Shown: positions 25,185-37,500, numbered from the stretch's first letter. The stretch is 64,000 nucleotides of DNA from Spirometra erinaceieuropaei (GCA_902702965.1 CACRXP010000969.1:128281-192280); one strand, 5' to 3'. A program made the numbers and translations. The notes: generated from the sequence alone by a model not told the origin.

Positions 25185-26317
25185 ATTAAAGAGGAAAGTT
25201 TCCAGCTAAGCAGGTGGAACTTTTCCTTTCGGCCTTCAAACTGCCGCACTTCTCTATCCGTGGCCTTTCACAAATACTAGCACTTTTAATTGTATGGGCC
25301 CTAGATTTGCCTAGGTCTTTTTGCGTACGGACTCATAGAGTCAGCGCTCCCACGAGCTCGCTACTCGCACTCAGTTCTCCATAGTGGCACAAGCCGTTTG
25401 AGTGGCGGCCAGCGCGCGCGCTGCTTGCTGTGTCTCCGCTCCGGTCTTCTGGGTAGAAGAAATCCCTTTTACTTCTGTGCCCCCTCTTCCGCTACTTCGT
25501 GGGACTTTGGGATTGTCAAAATGCAAATGGCAATTGCGCTTGACGGCTTACCTGAAAAGGCTGCGGCGGAATTAACCAATGGGGAAATGCTTCGTCTAGA
25601 CCGGCCCAAGGCCACATGTTAAAAGGAGGAAGAAAGATCACGTCGTCAACTCGTGCGAATAGGCAGGATTACCGGAAGTAGGTGACCAATAGGTTCAAAT
25701 CAAAATACAACTAGATTAATGTTTGGGTTTCTCGTCAAGTTCTCTGCAGACTACGTATGGATGGCCTAAAAACGGGGAGGGGGGCTGCAGATGAGCTTAC
25801 GTAGAAGATTCATATCTGAAAGCAAAAAAACTTGCCTAATAGTAAAATTCAGGCGCTCCGAAGTACTTCTTTTTACGCGAAAAGAAGCGAGATAAGGAAA
25901 ACTCGCCTAACCTGCTCAATGAATCAGATCTCTTCCTGGTTTTAGATTGTATGTTGGGCGAAATTTGAACCATTACGGTATTTGGCCTGATTTGCCAACA
26001 TATTTGAAGGATATTAAAACACATATTTTTCATTGAGCTCTAATATAAGTTAAGGGTAAGACTTTTTGATAAATAAAACATAAAAATAGTACATGTGAGG
26101 AAACCGTTAACAATAAGAGTGGTCAAGCATAAACACTGAATAAGTCGGAGGTGATTATGAGCTCCCTGTAGATTTATTAAGCATCCCATTAAAAGTCTCA
26201 AAAGATTTTGTTTGTGTGCTGCCTGCATTTCGATAGGATAGACGCTAGGAGTGGGACCAGGACATAAATGGTCGAATAGCATTTCTACACAGACCGGTAA
26301 ATATGATAGCCCGAAAG
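25185..26317. other. Central spacer, right part
   Basis: No exon, RNA gene or repeat recognised beyond AT-rich sequence. Confidence 0.4.
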
Positions 26318-26580
26318 TCGATTTCGACGCTGCCCACCATGCGTTCCATGACAGGGTGAGAAGAGGGACGGCGACGTTCGCGTGAATTCGTTTACGGTGA
26401 TAGTAGACTTACGCTGAATCTACCGCACCCTCTCGTCCTCCCCCACCCTAGCCCACCATCAACACGGAGTCAAGGGGACCGGAGGCGGAAGAGGACGCAG
26501 GTGGCTGGCACGGAGCAAATCCGCACCTAGGCGTATCGTCACATGTTTTGGTCCAAGACAAACATCCGACCAGGATTTTC

Positions 26581-26597
26581 AACAACAACAACAACAA
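26581..26597 (+). repeat. (AAC)n short microsatellite, right arm
   Basis: Five to six AAC units at the site homologous to (TTG)16 in the left arm. Confidence 0.85.
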
Positions 26598-29527
26598 AAA
26601 TGGGGGGAGGGCGGCAGGGAGCCCAACTGGCGCGACGTGAGCCTGCAAATGGGCTTCCCAACGCAGCCCCAATTTTGGCACTCGTTATGGGTGCGTACTC
26701 CCAATAACACCTGCCAGAATCCTGTGTAGCCCCTGTGTTGGCCCAGCTAATCTACCGAGTGGCCCGTTTTAGGTGCAAACCGGTCAATACGCAAATCAGG
26801 TGATTAGAACTAGGGAGAGCTTTAGCAAATTGGAAATTAAGACGGGGGAAGGAGGTTAAAGTTCACGAGGTAACAATCGGGAAATGGCACCCAAAAAAAT
26901 CCGCTACCTTTACCAGTGGACTCAAACGCCTTCTGGCAATATCGGCGGTTGCAAGCCTACCTTCACGCACTACTTGGCTTTTCCGCGACGGCCTAACACG
27001 GGCTGGCCGAACGAACATCGCAAGAATTTACATGGACGATGGTCGCTGTTACCCAGCCTTCCCCATCGTTACACTTGTACACCTGAATATACGGCATACA
27101 TTCGCATTATGGCAGTTTATTACAAAACAAAATCACTTTTAAAGAGGATAAGTCTGCACAACATGGAACAGGAACAGTTCCCAGGCATCTGTCAAAGACA
27201 TGGCATTGAGGCCAAACCAAAGACGATACTGTACTTTGGCTATGTGAGCCCACACAGCTCGACCACATACAGGGCCTTTCTCGTGGAGTTTCCTTTACAG
27301 TCCACTCCAGTATGCCTCATTGTCATTGGTGTGCCGTCCGGTGGTAGGGTCCTTGAAGTTCTTTGAGTGGTTAACAGAGAAATGCAGATAACCGTCTGAG
27401 GGAAGACGATTATACGCCTTCCACTCGTCCATTAACTCTATACTGCTTTGTCGACCCATTTTGTAATAACGAAACGGAGAGCAGGCAAACTCCGATCATT
27501 CACCTGTTCAAATACGCCTTTCCATCGGCTAGTATCGTACATGTCGACCAGCCACCACTCATAAAACCCCTATTACGATCTGTCCCGTAAGACAGGCTGC
27601 TTTGGTTAGGCGGATCTTTTTGGGTGCCATCTCCCGATTGTTACCGTTCACGAAAACAATAGGTGAAGAAGACAAATTTAATGGGTGTAGTACCCCAATC
27701 CTTAAAGTGAAACAGTGCAATGACTATCATGCCCTCGATGCTAATGATAAATCAAGGTGGACAGAAGGTTGGAGGCGCCATCTAATGACTTAAGTAGCAA
27801 ACATGACCACCTTTGTAGTCGGTGAGGCTACAAGTGGTCAAGGTCTACGATCACGCGAATTTCCTTACGGGTCTGGTTTAGACAACCCGTGGGCACGATT
27901 CTCCTTTTAAAAGGTGCTGGTTGAATACTACCCTGAGGGACTGCATTTTAACAGATAAATTCGGAAGTCTGTCCCTCTGTCTGAAAGGGGCAAGCTTTGA
28001 ACGAAGTAAAACGTGGTTCGAACGAGCAAACACACAGTTGAGGCCAAGATAAATTACGAACTGGGCGGATGTAGGTGGGGAGACCGAATATTTGAGTGAC
28101 ATACGCGGTCACTCACCACCAATCAGATCTGACAGCCAACCAGACTGCGGTTTCGAGGAGGCGCGCGGACGAAAATGGAATGCAAAAATGCATCCGCCCC
28201 CGTTTGTGTAGTGCTGGCCGTGCATCAATTCTTTACTATCTGTTGATGTTCAGCTGCATACGTCGTACAAAGATTTAGATTCAAAACAAAGCAACCGCTA
28301 GATCGCAACATCTGCTTCAGACACCCCCTGCCTCTGGACTGCAGGAAATAAACAAGACCATAAGGACTATCGCGTGTCACATGAGAGACCTTTTATGAAT
28401 GCGACTTTGAAGTGTACTTCATGAGTTCCTATCTGTAAAGCGACGCGAAATCATTTCTTCAATGGTCATCTGAAATGCTCGAAGATGTTCCTTTGTCCAA
28501 AATCGGCAAAGTAATTAGAATGGTCGTGCATGATATGGGAGAGGAAGTGTGACTACTTCCACGAGCTGGGCAGGGTTTCACTTCCAACCACGGCACCGAA
28601 AGTTGCATAGGAGACACGGAAGTACTAGGTTGTTGTTGTTGCCTGTGTTATTCGGCCATCGAAACGTCCAGTGGCTACAGATGACTCCTGGCAGATGAAA
28701 TGAAGAATATCGAGAAGGAGATAAGTCCGAACATTATGGTTCGGAATTGGATTGGTCGAGGTTTCAATAAGGTTACGGACCGAGTCTGGTCAGCACTTGT
28801 GGATACTCATGACTCTCCCACGCAGGATTGACTTCTTACTGTTTCGTCATTGTGTTATAGAAGTGTTTGGAGAGGGGTTTTCAGTGAAGTTAATTTTTCA
28901 GTAGGCTGTTTCCTTTTCGATAGATTCTTTGAAAGCCAAAGTACGACGCATTAAACATCAGACTCGAATTACTTTTCGAACGTGCGGAGGGCTGGACTGC
29001 GTATCTGGTGATAAAATGGTGAAGAAATAGAAATATCTTCGGTTTCACTGACAAGCTAGGATGAGCAAAACCACCTTTGGTGGAGTGACCGGCGAAGGGA
29101 CGGGAGGGGATTTATTGTAGTCTCCTATATTTTTACGCTGTGCGCATGACTTCCGGCAACCATGGCCAGATGCGTGGGTGAAATTAATCAGTATTTGCAC
29201 TGTGCACACTTACCATCCTCTGCCTCTGTGAGATGTAGGCATGACTGCGCCTAAGTAAGCCGGCTCAGTCATCCGGGGAGGCTATTGAATTTCATTACGA
29301 GTCACGACTCCTGTTCAGTTGGAAGATGACCCGAGTTAGCCTGAGGCGCCTAGCCGATTGCATGTTGACCTCTCCGTAGGACTTTTGTGTTTGAAAGTGG
29401 AGAAGGGGGGGGGGGATGGCGGGGAGTATTTATGCGTCTAACGACTGTTAGGACACACCTGCGTACGGCGGACATCATCATGTGGTTTAGCCCACCGGTC
29501 AGGGACAGTGAATGTGTTGAGTACGGC

Positions 29528-30032
29528 TGTGGCGACTAGTCATCCTGACTGGTCTGGTGTCATTGTTCAAGACCTCGCTGCCTCAAGTTCATTCATCCCT
29601 TGCAGCGAGCCGTCCCAGACGAGCTGACCTGAAGTCACACGACCAACAGCTCGGGCATAGCTGCGTCCGCGCAGTCGCAGCTGCCCATGCGGCCACTTGA
29701 ACGCGCCACCCCCTTCAACCAGCAAAACAAGCCACTGGGACACCACCCCTCGGCAAATGCAACACACGCTGACTGGACACCACTTGAGCTTGGCCCACGA
29801 GCCTACAAAAGCGGATGCCACCACTATCTCAGGGACTCTCAGGCCTGACTGGACGCAGTCAACACCAGCCCTGGCTTCGCCAGTGGCCACTGCCGCCTGA
29901 GAGGACAACACCGGGTTCTGTGCACAATAAACCTCTCATTCTGGTTCCTTCCGCCTTCCCTCTCCAAAATAGGATTAGCCCTGATTATGGTGGCGTTCAA
30001 CCTGCACACACTCAAGCCGCTTGGTTACAACA
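29528..30032 (+). mobile_element. Solo LTR of a Ty3/Gypsy-type retrotransposon
   Basis: A 505-bp unit starting TGTGGCGAC and ending TTACAACA, flanked by the 4-bp duplication CGGC (29524-29527 and 30033-30036). It matches the two LTRs of the element at 45874-47590 in reverse orientation, including the region with the AATAAA polyadenylation signal (29928-29933). The homologous site in the left palindrome arm (18673-18676) has a single CGGC and no LTR, which gives the exact pre-insertion site. A solo LTR arises by recombination between the two LTRs of a full insertion. Confidence 0.88.
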
Positions 30033-30879
30033 CGGCCTCATGAAGCCACAGGTGAGATCTGTCACCCGGGAGAGGAAGATGTACAAGTGTCCGCCATGTT
30101 CATCGGTGCGTTTGATGGGAATAGTCAATGTAGTGTTACAAGTACTTGTTAAGAACGTGCTCGTGCGTGCACTAAGCGACCCTGATAGATATTCATGCTT
30201 GTGTATGTGGCAGCTTTCTGCACTAACATCCCCGATCGAGAGAGCAGTTGAGTTTTTATCTTCTCGTCGTCTCACCGGCTGATTTTGAAGGCAGAGCAAT
30301 GGTAGGGGATTTTTAAATTCTGAGGGTTTAACAGACCTACCGATTATATGTTAATTTACGAGTCTATGCAGTGGTGACCGTATGGAAAACTTAATGCGGA
30401 ACATGGGAGTTTGTGAACGGTGATTAGACACTATAGGCATGATGTGTTGTTTTTTGTTCTACAGGTTTATAATTTTACAATAAAAACCATGGTATTCTGA
30501 AATGCGCAGCGGAATGAAAGGAACAGAAGAACCAGTAAAGGTACGACCATTATCACCCGCATCCAGTCACGCTCTGCGCGAAGAATTTCCACTGGCCCCT
30601 ACAGCTGTGATTGCAGAAAAGGCAAGCGTGGAAATGTTAATGATCCACCAAACAACAGCCGGTATAATTTCATGTGCAATTGGGCATCGCATTCGCAAAA
30701 GAGATGCGTTCTAAACATAAAAACAAACTTATCACGACTTTCCTTGTCATACAAAGTGCACACCGAGACTTCTGGATAGTATCTGAATGTTGCCAACAGT
30801 TTCCAGGCACTAGGACAGCCTGAAAGCAACTCGTGAACAGCAGCCAACCGATTACAGCCGTACCTGCAGTAGATAAGCG

Positions 30880-30945
30880 CCAGTCTAACCCCTAACCTTA
30901 ACCACTAACCCCAACTCCTAGCCCCTAACAGGTACGGCTATGAAA
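30880..30945 (+). repeat. Degenerate CCCTAA-type tract (right arm)
   Basis: Irregular CTAACCCCTAACC units; the inverted counterpart of the tract at about 16460-16520 in the left arm. Confidence 0.6.
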
Positions 30946-32148
30946 TAAAATCTTTCCAAAGTGCTTGCAATATGCACAGGAGACGCGAAAATCAAAAAAA
31001 AACAATTTTTTCGGGCGTTAGGTACTGTTTAATGAAAACAGTCGTACCAATTAAAGGAAGAACCACAGCTGAAGGATAGCCGTTCAGAACCGATAAGGCA
31101 CACTTTAGTTCAAAGCCGAGTTCATCTGACAGGCTCTCGGTAGGGCACCGGAATAAGTACTCCTGAATTACAGATGGCCCTGCGCTAAATTCCAGGAGGG
31201 GACTTAGGTTTGGGATAAGTGTTTGGGTTAAAATTAGGAAACGGAAATAGACCCTCCCATGGAATTTGGCGCGAGACCACCTGTAGTACGAGGCTACTTA
31301 TTCCCGTGTTTAATCAGGTACTTCTCGGTCGAATGTCTATCCATCCCAAAATGACCCACTCTACATAAGTCTTATGAACAAGGTCAGCGAGTAATGGCCG
31401 AGACTTCGAAGCGCCAAAGCTCCACCACAATTTCCCAAATAAAGATCTTTGCTTGATTATGAATCCTGTCTTGAAATACCTTTTCAGACAAATAAGGTTG
31501 GCTTGGTTGCTAATAAAAGGGGGTAGACTACTTAATTGGATGGTAACTTTAGAGTGGTCTTTTGGATTATTTCTCACAGGCAGCGGACGTATAGTGTAGG
31601 CCTTCTGTATGTTGGATTTGCTGCGCTTCGAGGTGTCTACTAACATTAGCACCTCCCGCACTAATCGCGGGTAGGCGTAGATCGAGCGATTACTACTTGG
31701 TCGGCCACACCCGAGTCGTTAATTGCCGTAATTTCACCACTTGTGTTGGTTGCTGGTGTCAAAATTACTCGGTCCACCGACAGACACGGTAAACAGCGTT
31801 TGCGCGCGAGCTGTCCTCACCCGGATAATTAATCTGCCCAGACAAAGTGGTGATGCCCGAGTTGGAGGGCGGTGGGGATGTCTACGCTTGTTGGCAGACA
31901 ACGAGACGAACAGTCATGACTCATTTAGCTCGCAACCCACGCGGTTTTCACTTCTCGTGGGGAATTCAGCCTCACACAGACTGAAGGTGTCCGGGTCACG
32001 CCCTATCCGAACATTTAATGTACATATTGATTTAGTGACCAATTCTATCTCCAGTTCAACGACATACGCATATACGAGACGGACTTATGCGCGCCATATC
32101 AAAGGTTCAACAATAAGACTGTCCGACAGAATGTAAAATCAAGAACCG

Positions 32149-34735
32149 TTTACTGACTTACAAAACAGGCTATTTCCAGTTCTTGGCAGTCAGATGCTGA
32201 GGGAAATTCCAAATGCGTTCACAATTATAAAGTGGAGAAGTGGAGCTCGAGACTGCCACCGAGGGTGGGACCAAGTCCCTGTGCATCTGTACTAAAAGGG
32301 ATGCACCACACGAACATACTCATCCTTTGCGAACCCAATTTAGCCGCCTCCATCAATTTAAACGAGAGGTTCGTCCTCGGTCCTGTCTGATCGCATTGTG
32401 GGTTTGGGTTGAGCCGGCGTGACGCCTCAACTTCTGCCGCGCATACTCCAACGCCACGTCAGCCACTTGCGCGCGACCTCATCATCCGTGGTTTAGCAGA
32501 TTCGGACAGGCAAGAAAGGTTGCGGCCAAAGCGTGGAGAGGAGTCCGTCTCCACGGCAAATCACTTCATTCCTTAATTTAATCAATCTGACGTGCTTGAA
32601 CCTATCACAATGCGCTGCAGGCGACCACATATGCTTTCTCTTCTGAACTGCTTCCTGCGACTCGCCTCTTCTTTTCTATTGATGAGCTATCTCTGGTGGG
32701 TTGGAAGGTTGACACGTCACAGGGCAATTAAGTTTTTGCTAAGGACTGAGGATCGGGACGCAATAGCTCCTTTTCAATGTGGTACTTATGATGCTTCTCA
32801 CTTAGGCGAATTCCGAGTCCGTGTGTGGTAAGTGTAGAAGAAGACTTTACGTCATGCGAACTACTGCAACCAACATTCCCCGTCGACTTGATTCCGACAG
32901 GCTACTGATGTATGGGATAAGGTAGAGACGCCAAGGGCTATCTAGCTCGGATCCTGCCACCCAATTCCCACATGCAATGACCAAACGCGCACTGAAAATA
33001 TGACATGGTGCTAACAGTAGTGACTTTGAAGGTTGCCAAATGACGTAAAACGTCGGCATTTCTCAGGACTGAGGGTTGGAACGTGATGGTTCCTTTTCAG
33101 CGTGGTCTTTATGGCAACTTAATTTACGTGAGAACTGAGAACCTCCTAATTAGGCCCGGTGCAGTGCGGTTGTAGACCAGGCCGCGTGTGACATCCGTAG
33201 ACAAACTATTTATCTTCGCCAGTCACTCCGACCACGCCCATTTCGGACGGCCTTAGCCTAGTCTTTCCGCCGGATACGATTGTATGGTCAGAAGATGAGT
33301 TAGATGGAGGGTAATTCTGCCTCACTACTAAGAAATTCAAGCGAAATTCACTGCTCGACCCACATGCTGGGGCAGTTATGAACCATGTAGCTTGAGACGG
33401 TAGGACAGCCGGTGCCCTTCATAAGGGCACATATTACACGGGTTTTGGACAGAAAGGCTGTTTAAGCTCATCGACATTGAAATCTAATGGCCTTGTTCCT
33501 TTCATTCAGATGTTTGCACCGGGAGGCCTTGAAATGTGCACAACACCGCATGTGGCTACGACTGAATCGACCCCCGTGTCCTCATTGCTTCATTAAAAGC
33601 CTGGGTCACTCGTCAAAAATCACACAAAAATCCAATTAACCTTAGATGCGGTCAGCCATCAAGATGGAGTTGCGTGGGTAAGCAACTGCATGCTGGGGCG
33701 AAAAAAACAACGCGGAAATCAGCGCGCATTTTTTTTAATCCCGTGGTGCTTATACGACTTGAAAAAAGGCTCCTTTGTTTGTGCTGTGTAACCAGTTAAA
33801 AGAGTGGGATGACATCTAACAGACGAGCAATAACATTCAAACTACTAGAAATCACAGAATTAATCATCCATCAAAGTTCCAAAGCATACAGTATGACAAG
33901 TACCTTTGCTGGGGTTATGGGAAAAAGGCAATTATAATCAGGCCCACTACCATCGCTTACGAACTCACGAAACTACAGTTAATTTAATATCTCATAAAAA
34001 GTTAACTTAAGTTCTGAAATGCTTTTTCTATTCGAAAAGACTACATAAGTGTGATTGTAATATTAATTATCGATCGGCATAATCCTAAAATATTTCAGTC
34101 ATTTCGGTTTTTAAATGAGCCTATTTTTGGCCGTCTGCAAAAACTGCACTCTTAAAAATTGCTGCTAGAGTAGTATGAATTTTCCAGTTGATTTTAGGTG
34201 CCCTTAAAAATCCAAATCTACTCTATAGAAGACATATGCAAAAATATTCTCTTTTGTACTCATTTAGTAACAGGATGTGACTTCTTTAAATTTTATACAT
34301 GAAGGAAGAGTATAGGTCGGCTAAAAATCTCTTTTGATCCCCGAATAATTTTTGACCCACCCACCGTAACACTTGCATCCAGGGCCCCCAAACTACATGG
34401 TGTATACATTCCGTCTTTGCGCTCCTAGAAAGATGTCGTATAGGATTCATAGAATTGTGAAATAAATGTGGACCCGGCCGTATACTTTATAAGCAGCATT
34501 AACAAACGTGCTGATATGATACAGCATGAACGGACAATTCACGGTCTTAAAAGATCTCATAGTTAGCAACTTTTTTAAAAACCAAAAGAAAGCAGAACAT
34601 TTTGAGAAAAAGCAATTTGAAACAAAATGAGTACAAGAAAGAATATTTTACTGCATGTACCTTATATAATATATGTGAATTTAAAGGGACATTGAAAGTC
34701 AACGGGAAAAATTTTCACTACTCAAGTAGTCATTT
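32149..34735. other. Intergenic stretch without supported genes
   Basis: A diverged direct repeat of about 60 bp occurs at about 32735-32795 and 33057-33117 (AGGACTGAGG start). The sequence near 33990-34110 weakly resembles 24950-25060. The region becomes AT-rich after 33.7 kb. No exon or element protein recognised. Confidence 0.45.
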
Positions 34736-35137
34736 TTTAAAGAATATAGTTCGCTCCCGCGAGGCGGGTGCGGACTTGTAGGACTGTTGGTCGTCCAGGA
34801 GAGCTTGTTCCTTCTCGTTGTAATCAACGCAGTTCATTACAACGGTTGCTCTTCCTTTGTCGGCCGGTAGCACTATAATATCTTTGTCCATTTTTAATCT
34901 CTTCATTGCTTCTATTTCTGCCGACGACATATTGCTAGCGTGCCTGTTCGTCTTCAGAAGCGACGTGACCTTTTCCCGCACCGTGTGTTTAGCCTTTTCG
35001 GTTGCGTTAGTTCGTACTAACATGGCCTCAAGTGCGGCAATTAAGTCGGCTGGGGTGGTATCAGTAGTGTTAAAATTGGCTTCGTAGCTCAACACTCTGA
35101 GTTCCGGTTCGTTTAACTGCCTCGACGATAAGTTGTG
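34736..35137 (-). pseudogene. Penelope-like element, inverted 5' piece (N-terminal RT region)
   Basis: The minus-strand translation starts near 35135 with an LSSRQLNEPELRVLSYEANF-like segment and continues through KRLKMDKDIIVLPADKGRAT and VVMNCVDYNEKEQALL. This is the conserved N-terminal block of Penelope-like reverse transcriptases, just upstream of the palm. It reads open from about 35135 to 34738. The rest of the same protein lies on the opposite strand from 35138, so the 5' part is inverted relative to the 3' part. About 100 residues expected between the two blocks are missing at the junction. Confidence 0.82.
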
Positions 35138-36415
35138 TACCCGACCAAATCATGGTATCTTTCGACGTTGTCTCATTTTTCACGTCCATCCCACCAGACT
35201 TGGCGCGCGACGTGCTACGCAAATGCTTCGAAGAAAAGTACGACGAAACGACAGGGCCCCTAAAGATCCAGCACCTAATGCAGCTCTTTGCATTATGCCA
35301 ACGAACCTTTTTCACCTCCTATGGCAGAACATACGAATAAATCAAAGGAACATCCATGGGTTCCCCAATATCCAGCCTAGTTGAGGAATTGATCCTACAA
35401 GTGCTGGAAAAGGTTGCTTTCAGCCGCTACAAACCTGCGTTTTGGCGCCGATAAGTGGACGATACATTCGTCATTATTAAAAAGGACAGGCTATCGGGTT
35501 TTGGAGACTTGTTTAACAGTATCTTCCCCGACATTCAGTTTACAAGAGAAGACGAGGAAGCCGAGAAACTGCCCTTCCTTGACGTGCTTGTCACGCACAC
35601 ACCTGAGGGTAAACTCAGCACTACAGTGTACAGAAAGGCGACCAATACAACCCAGGTCCTCAACTATCATAGCAAGCACCCATTGGTGCGCAAACGGGTC
35701 TGTGTGAGGGCGCTTTTTGACCGGGTAAAAACGCACTGTAGCGAGCCCGAAGGGTGCAAGAACTACGGCATCTCCGGGACCAGTTAGCGAAGAACGGCTA
35801 CCCAAATAGTTTCATCAGCCGCTGCATACGCACGCACCCACGACAGACAAACGGAAGAGACCAATAATTTGGCACTCCCTACCGTACATAGAGAATGTGT
35901 CCGAGGCTACAGAACGCATTGCGTCAGAGTTAGGCGTAGGCATCGCTCATCATCCGGCGGCTACCATGCGTAACATGATCATGAAAATGAAGGATCGGCT
36001 GGACGCATGTGAGCAGTCAGGCGTAGTCTATCACACCCCGTACCATAACTGTCCTTGCCACTACACAGGCCAAACAGGACGACGTCTCAGCTCACAAGTA
36101 CTTGAGCACAAACGGGCCGTTCGAAGAGGCGACCCACTATCTCAAATCGCCACTCACACGCTGGAGGAAGGCCATGAGTTCGACTTCGCCGACACGCGGA
36201 TATTGGCGCGTGCCGGCAACAAGACGGGGCGAGAAGTGTTGGAGGGGTGGGTGTTGGACACCAACTCTATCAATAGACACATTGATTTGCCTGCGTGTTA
36301 TTACGCACTCCGCCCACGCAGCCAGGTGGGGCAGCTCACGTCGCCGCGACGTACAAACTGCGTCACCATGCCGGGGGACCATCGTGGACCAGGCGTCACA
36401 AGCCAGACCTAGCTA
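35138..36415 (+). pseudogene. Penelope-like element, RT core and GIY-YIG endonuclease (broken)
   Basis: Plus-strand translation gives the RT palm: SFDVVSFFTSIPPDLA (from about 35158), then SMGSPIS and the catalytic VDDTFVI block (from 35456). After a frame change comes a GIY-YIG nuclease domain (about 36020-36260): GVVY, HYTGQTGRR, LEHKRAV and a late EVLEGW segment. Two in-frame TAA codons fall in the RT: after GRTYE (35338-35340) and at the position of the active-site tyrosine just before VDD (35452-35454). The frame shifts near 35760 and again near 35870, with a further stop between. The element encoded target cleavage and reverse transcription; this copy is dead. It is in the same element as the inverted piece at 34736-35137. 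Confidence 0.88.
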
Positions 36416-36491
36416 CGGACGCAGTCCCCCCCCCACCCCACCCCTCAGGGAATGAGATACATGTTCACACGTTGCTGCACTCTAGCACTCT

Positions 36492-36521
36492 CTGATGGTG
36501 AACTCCAGGTCGAGTTCGAAA
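36492..36521 (+). ncRNA. Candidate hammerhead-like motif in Penelope 3' region
   Basis: CTGATGG (36492-36498) is followed by a perfect 6-bp hairpin GAACTC/GAGTTC (36500-36505, 36512-36517) and immediately by GAAA (36518-36521). This is the hammerhead core order with one box position altered (G instead of the final A) and no clear stem III or cleavage triplet. Penelope-like elements are known to carry hammerheads in their terminal repeats, and the orientation and position (80 bp past the coding part) fit. Weak evidence. Confidence 0.3.
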
Positions 36522-37500
36522 GCTAAGACCAATAAAACTACCGTCCCAGTGATCGTGCCTTCGTCTTCTTTTAAACAAGAACCTATGATGCGCATATTCT
36601 CTTCCATTCGTGAGTTCTCTCTTTCTTCAGATGACTTCATCACATGGTCCACTGGCAGATGACCGCACAATCGGTTCCTGCGGACACTAGCATGAATCGA
36701 GATTCATGTTGAAGAAATTAGCGCATGACGAAAATTTAGGGGTTCGATCTATTTCGTGAAAGAGAGCACGCCCGCTAAACATCCGCCAGAGGGTCGGGGC
36801 AGCGAAGACGGCAATGGGTCAACTCAGTGCCGACTAGCGCGGCACGCCATTCGCATTTAACGCCTTGACAATGGTGAGCCGACCGCGCTCTCCGAGCAAT
36901 TCAATAAATCTGTTCCGCTACGACATTCCTCTTAAACTGTCAGCCGGAACTCCCAACCTTGATGATTTGATCTGATTTGGGTTCCCTAGTCCTCAACTTC
37001 AATGGGGATTTAAACCGAAAGGTTGCGGCAACAAGAACTTTGTTAGTGGAAATTCAAGCTCGCCATGTCACAGTTTGGTCACTGGACTCTAAGACACTCA
37101 ACAGGGTGGTCGGTTTGCCAGACCTTTACTCCCACTATCTCGCTGACACCGCTTCGCCAAACGAAACCACATATTTCGAGGTTGACTTTCGCTGAAGACG
37201 GCCCCACTACATGTCGATGGTGGAAACATGTAGACAGCGGTCAGGCCAAAATGTCGGCCTTGTCTTCCCGAATTGGGGATATCTAAGGCAGGTGAGAGCG
37301 GACTGGAAATTGAAGGCAATAGGTCTGCGGATGGTTTCCAAATTAACCTCGGATCCCGGGCAACTGAGGCTGCAATTAATGCTTGCGAGCTCAGAGGACC
37401 AACCAGAGTAAGGAAAACTGATATACAGCCTCATGCGGGACCCTTAAATGAGGCTGCGGGACAAAACGAGGTCGCCAGTTCTCCGTCATGCAATTAGGAA
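36522..37500. other. No recognisable feature
   Basis: No exon or element protein; overlapping short open frames on both strands. Confidence 0.4.

Larger units (their letters stand above)
26318..32148 (-). repeat. Right (inverted) arm of the large duplication
   Basis: Reverse complement of 15292-21890, see that entry for paired segments. Identity is uneven: some stretches such as 27878-28102 are essentially identical to their partner, others (for example near 28650-28850) carry small indels. The arm lacks the 1.3 kb block of the left arm and carries a solo LTR at 29528-30032 absent from the left arm. No recognisable protein domain is encoded; the shared open frames of 60-160 codons have no known family. 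Confidence 0.9.

Noticed and set aside
15292..32148. Polinton/Maverick or classical DNA transposon
   Set aside because: No integrase, polymerase, capsid or transposase reading found in arms or centre, and no target duplication visible at the outer ends.
35070..35315. 81-codon frame on the minus strand at the Penelope junction
   Set aside because: Shadow of the plus-strand RT block; the sense translations on each side explain the region.
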